Shown piece after piece: positions 33,698-37,491 of a stretch of DNA of 37,491 bases (position 1 is its first letter; each line of letters starts with the position of its first letter). The DNA is from Rubrivivax sp. (GTDB taxonomy: Bacteria; Pseudomonadota; Gammaproteobacteria; Burkholderiales; Burkholderiaceae_C). The notes under the pieces are model-generated. The model did not search any database. It saw nothing but the letters and a program-made list of their open reading frames with translations, and had not been told where the DNA came from. Location: the NCBI GenBank assembly GCA_027487905.1, contig JAIYCR010000093.1:1-37491 (forward strand), in the 5' to 3' direction. Made by a program: the position numbers and the translations under genes.

Positions 33698-34782
33698 ATG
33701 GCCCGCATCGACCTCGACCTTGCCCATGCCTACCACCCCTCGCCGCAGCGCGACGAGGACTACGCGCTGCTGCCGCTGAAGATGCGCTTCGAGGACGGCG
33801 GCGCCTATGCGCTGCTCGGCCCTTCGGGTTGCGGCAAGACGACGCTGCTGAACATCGTGTCGGGCCTGGTCACGCCCTCGCACGGCGGGCTTCGCTTCGA
33901 CGACCGCGAGGTGACCGCGCTCAGCCCGCAGCAGCGCAACATCGCGCAGGTGTTCCAGTTCCCCGTGGTCTACGACACCATGACCGTGGCCGACAACCTG
34001 GCCTTCCCGCTGCGCAACCGCGGCGTCAGCGCCGAGCGCATCCGCGAGCGGGTGGGGCGCATCGCCGAGATGCTCGAGCTCAGCGGCCAGCTCGACCGCC
34101 GCGCCCAGGGCCTGCCGGCCGATGCCAAGCAGAAGATCTCGCTGGGTCGCGGGCTGGTGCGCGAGGACGTGGCCGCGGTGCTCTTCGACGAGCCGCTTAC
34201 CGTCATCGACCCGCACCTGAAGTGGCAACTGCGCCGCAAGCTCAAGCAGATCCACCAGGAACTCAAGCTCACGCTGATCTACGTCACCCACGACCAGGTC
34301 GAGGCGCTGACCTTCGCGCAGCAGGTGGTGGTGATGACCCGCGGCCGCTCGGTGCAGGTGGGCACCGCGAGCGAACTCTTCGAGCGGCCGCGGCACACCT
34401 TCGTGGGCCATTTCATCGGCTCGCCGGGCATGAACTTCCTTCCGGCCCGGGGGCTCGATGGGGCCATCGAGGTGGCTGGCCGCCGCCTGGCGGCACCAGT
34501 GCCGGCACTGGCATCGCTCGATGCCTTCAAGATCGGCATCCGGCCCGAGTACGTTCGCCTGGCAGCACCCTCCGACCCCACCGCCATCGAGGCGGTGGTC
34601 ACCCAGGTTCAGGACCTGGGCACCTACGGGCTGCTGACCGCGCGGGTGGGCACTGGCGACGCTGCGACGCTGGTGCGCGCCCGCCTGAGTGCCGACCACG
34701 CGCTGCCCGCCGTGGGCACGCCGCTGGGCCTGTCCATCCTGGGGCGGCACACCTGCTACTACCGCGACGAGGAGCTGATCGA

Positions 34783-34786
<4 letters not shown>
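33698..34786 (+). CDS. glpT: Glycerol ABC importer ATPase GlpT
   Basis: A 362-residue ABC ATPase partnering GlpS. Walker A is GPSGCGKTT, Q-loop QVFQFP, Walker B VLFDEPLTVID and the switch is VTHDQ with His198. The signature LSGGQ is replaced by LPADA (residues 139-143). The C-terminal OB-like domain (~235-362) includes KIGIRPEYVRL. The name is the importer ATPase GlpT, not the E. coli glycerol-3-phosphate antiporter of the same symbol. GGGGAGG lies upstream within the end of glpS, and the stop overlaps glpP (ATGA). It complements GlpS: this subunit keeps the switch His that GlpS lacks. Confidence 0.92.
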
Positions 34787-35672
<886 letters not shown>

Positions 35673-35673
<1 letters not shown>

Positions 35674-36470
35674 TGCGCAAGCGCCATCTCTTCCTCGTCG
35701 CCTATCTGGTGTTCGCGCTGCTGCCGATCTACTGGATGCTGAACATGTCCTTCCGCACCAATGCGGAGATCCTGTCCACCTTCTCGCTCTTCCCGCAGAA
35801 CTTCACGCTGCGCAACTACGTCACCATCTTCACCGACCCGGCCTGGTACTCCGGCTACATCAACAGCCTCATCTACGTGGCCATCAACACGGTGATCTCG
35901 CTCACCGTGGCGCTGCCGGCGGCCTATGCCTTCTCGCGCTATCGCTTTCTCGGCGACAAGCACGTGTTCTTCTGGCTGCTGACCAACCGCATGACGCCGC
36001 CGGCGGTCTTCCTGCTGCCCTTCTTCCAGCTCTACACCACGGTCGGACTGATGGACACGCACCTGGCCGTGGCACTGGCCCACCTGGTGTTCAGCGTGCC
36101 GCTGGCGGTGTGGATCCTCGAGGGCTTCATGAGCGGCGTGCCGCGCGAGATCGACGAGACGGCCTACATCGATGGCTACTCCTTCCCGCGCTTCTTCCTC
36201 ACCATCTTCCTGCCCCTGATCAAGTCCGGCGTGGGGGTGGCGGCCTTCTTCTGCTTCATGTTCAGCTGGGTGGAGCTGCTGCTGGCGCGCACGCTCACCA
36301 GCGTGAACGCCAAGCCCATCGTGGCCACGATGACGCGCACGGTGTCCGCCTCCGGCATGGACTGGGCGACGCTGGCCGCTGCCGGGGTGCTCACCATCGT
36401 GCCCGGCGCCATCGTCATCTGGTTCGTGCGCCACTACATCGCCAAGGGTTTCGCGATGGGCCGGGTCTGA
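35673..36470 (+). CDS. glpQ: Glycerol ABC importer permease GlpQ
   Basis: A 265-residue inner-membrane permease of the MalG/UgpE type. The first helix is at ~5-24, the EAA-like motif reads EIDETAYIDGYSFPRFFLTIFLP, and the terminal helix precedes WFVRHYIAKGFAMGRV, the usual MalG-like end. GGAAGGGGAGG lies just upstream and the start shares one base with the glpP stop. This GlpQ is the importer subunit, unrelated to the E. coli phosphodiesterase of the same symbol. A 43-bp gap precedes glpU. Confidence 0.93.
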
Positions 36471-36513
36471 GCCAGCGCCCGCCCTGCCGCCATTCAACGA
36501 GGAGACAGGTCCC

Positions 36514-36822
36514 ATGTTCAGCTGGATGGTCTGGACGCTGCCGGTGGCGGTGTTCTTCACCTGCATCGTGCTTCTGCTCGTGGGCATGACGGTGTGGGAG
36601 CTGCGCTCGCCCACCACCTTGCGCCGCGGCTTCCTGCCCATGGCCACCACCCGGGGTGATCGGCTCTTCATCGGGCTGCTCAGCGCGGCCTATGTGAACC
36701 TGGCCTTCGTCGGTCTGTCCGGGCGTTTTGCCGAATGGTTGTCGCTGCAACGGGAGCCGAGCATCTGGTATGGCTTCGGCCTGTCGATGGCGCTGCTGCT
36801 GCTCGTCATGCGCAAGGGCTGA
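36514..36822 (+). CDS. glpU: Small integral membrane protein of the glycerol importer operon (DUF2160, GlpU-like)
   Basis: A 102-residue protein with three hydrophobic segments at ~6-27, ~50-68 and ~83-98, and short basic loops (LRSPTTLRRG, TTRGDR, MRKG). It matches the DUF2160 type found in glycerol importer operons, where it is called GlpU; its function is not established. GGAG lies eight bases before the ATG. It follows glpQ by 43 bp and precedes glpV by 149 bp. It may stabilise the GlpPQ permease or act as an accessory channel subunit, but nothing in the sequence proves either. The symbol is based on position and family. Confidence 0.82.
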   Translation: MFSWMVWTLPVAVFFTCIVLLLVGMTVWELRSPTTLRRGFLPMATTRGDRLFIGLLSAAYVNLAFVGLSGRFAEWLSLQREPSIWYGFGLSMALLLLVMRKG

Positions 36823-36902
36823 ACGCTTCACGCCTGAACACGCGACCGCCACACGAGATACCCGAGACACCCAAGAGATCACCCGTTTCGATCCGGCCCT
36901 CC

Positions 36903-36947
36903 GCCTCCCCGGGGCCGCGGTTTCCTGCAAGTCGTCTGGGGGGAGGC
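36903..36947 (+). other. Inverted repeat in the glpU-glpV spacer
   Basis: GCCTCCCC (36903-36910) and GGGGAGGC (36940-36947) are perfect complements separated by 29 bases. The structure ends 12 bases before the GGAG of glpV. In the mRNA it could stabilise a processed glpV transcript or influence its translation. The remainder of the 149-bp spacer shows no ORF. Confidence 0.35.
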
Positions 36948-36971
36948 ACATCCGATTGAGGAGACATACCC

Positions 36972-37491
36972 ATGAGAGTCCAGCACACCCTGCTGGCCCT
37001 GGCCGCCGCCCTGGCGGTCGCGGCCTGCGGCAAGAAGGAAGAGGCGCCCGCCGCCCCGGCGGCCCCGGTCGCCGCTGCCCCTGCAACCGCGGCGCCCGCC
37101 GGTGCGGATGCGGCCAAGCGGTGGATCGACAGCGAGTTCCAGCCGTCCACCCTCAGCAAGGACCAGCAGTCCGCCGAGCTGAAGTGGTTCGCCGAGGCCG
37201 CCGCCAAGCTCAAGGCCAAGGGCGTGACCGAGATCTCGGTCGTCTCCGAGACCATCACCACCCACGAGTACGAGTCGAAGACGCTCGCCAAGGCCTTCGA
37301 GGAGATCACCGGCATCAAGGTCAAGCACGACCTGATCCAGGAAGGTGACGTCGTCGAGAAGCTGCAGACCTCCATGCAGTCGGGCAAGTCCATCTACGAC
37401 GGCTGGATCTCCGACTCCGACCTCATCGGCACCCACTACCGCTACGGCAAGATCCTGAGCCTGACCGACTACATGGCCGGTGCCGGTGCCG
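36972..37491 (+). CDS. glpV: Glycerol ABC importer substrate-binding protein GlpV, 5' part
   Basis: The first 173 codons of a binding protein cut by the window end; GlpV homologues are about 570 residues. The ATG at 36972 has GGAG eight bases upstream. Residues 1-18 are a signal peptide ending in lipobox VAAC (Cys19), then CGKKEEAPA and an Ala/Pro linker to ~48. The mature part begins KRWIDSEFQPSTLSKDQQ, followed by EISVVSETITTHEYESKTLAKAFEEITGIKV and a GDVVEKLQTSMQSGKSIYDGWISDSD segment, typical of the GlpV-type solute-binding family that supplies glycerol to GlpPQ-GlpST. The lipoprotein anchor is unusual for a Gram-negative binding protein, and the same N-terminus occurs in the BMP protein at 25199-26353. 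Confidence 0.9.
   Translation, partial: MRVQHTLLALAAALAVAACGKKEEAPAAPAAPVAAAPATAAPAGADAAKRWIDSEFQPSTLSKDQQSAELKWFAEAAAKLKAKGVTEISVVSETITTHEYESKTLAKAFEEITGIKVKHDLIQEGDVVEKLQTSMQSGKSIYDGWISDSDLIGTHYRYGKILSLTDYMAGAGA

Overview
The window is about 37.5 kb of very GC-rich, gene-dense bacterial DNA. Codon use is strongly G/C at third positions, gene junctions are mostly ATGA, GTGA or TGATG overlaps, and the gene families (EttA, XdhABC, GuaD, GlpSTPQUV, VanA-like Rieske oxygenase, LysR and Crp/Fnr regulators) together suggest a betaproteobacterium of the Burkholderiales type. That assignment rests on gene content and protein style, not on a marker gene. I saw no rRNA, tRNA, insertion sequence, phage gene or CRISPR array. 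No gene-free stretch exceeds 300 bases.

Layout. (1) 1-4101: the 3' half of ettA, a large lipoprotein zinc metalloprotease, and a small membrane-anchored hypothetical protein. (2) 4261-8675, minus strand: a probable operon of 8-oxoguanine-deaminase-like amidohydrolase, aminopeptidase P and a ROK sugar kinase. Divergent from it, 8806-11040, are hydroxypyruvate isomerase and glycerate 2-kinase. (3) 11158-14001: a Crp/Fnr-family regulator preceded by a 14-bp FNR-like palindrome, then a REC-GGDEF-EAL protein whose signature motifs are largely degenerate. (4) 14011-27411: purine catabolism. xdhA-xdhB-xdhC runs on the minus strand. Divergent from it is a LysR regulator fused by overlap to guaD, followed by a nucleoside/BMP-type ABC importer (ATPase, two permeases, lipoprotein binding protein) and a Rieske oxygenase whose start overlaps the binding-protein stop. 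(5) 27460-28332: an unrecognised lipoprotein. (6) 28524-37491: a glycerol regulon with glpK and glpR on the minus strand and glpD-glpS-glpT-glpP-glpQ-glpU-glpV on the plus strand; glpV runs off the window.

How the genes fit together. A purine base or nucleoside enters through the BMP/ABC importer. Guanine is deaminated to xanthine by GuaD, and xanthine is oxidised to urate by XdhAB, matured by XdhC. The second deaminase could add 8-oxoguanine directly to the urate pool. Downstream ureide enzymes are not in the window, but hydroxypyruvate isomerase and glycerate kinase would handle the C2/C3 acids they yield. The Rieske oxygenase is the unexplained member. Its context suggests action on a purine, either hypoxanthine oxidation as in Klebsiella HpxD or N-demethylation of methylxanthines as in NdmA/B. 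The glycerol half takes up glycerol by an ATP-driven importer rather than by GlpF diffusion, phosphorylates it with GlpK and oxidises it with GlpD.

The points most worth following are the Rieske oxygenase in the purine operon, the complementary degeneracy of the two glycerol-importer ATPases, the FNR-like site before the Crp/Fnr gene, the helically spaced CGAA repeats between glpR and glpD, and the two unrelated binding proteins that share a near-identical lipoprotein N-terminus.
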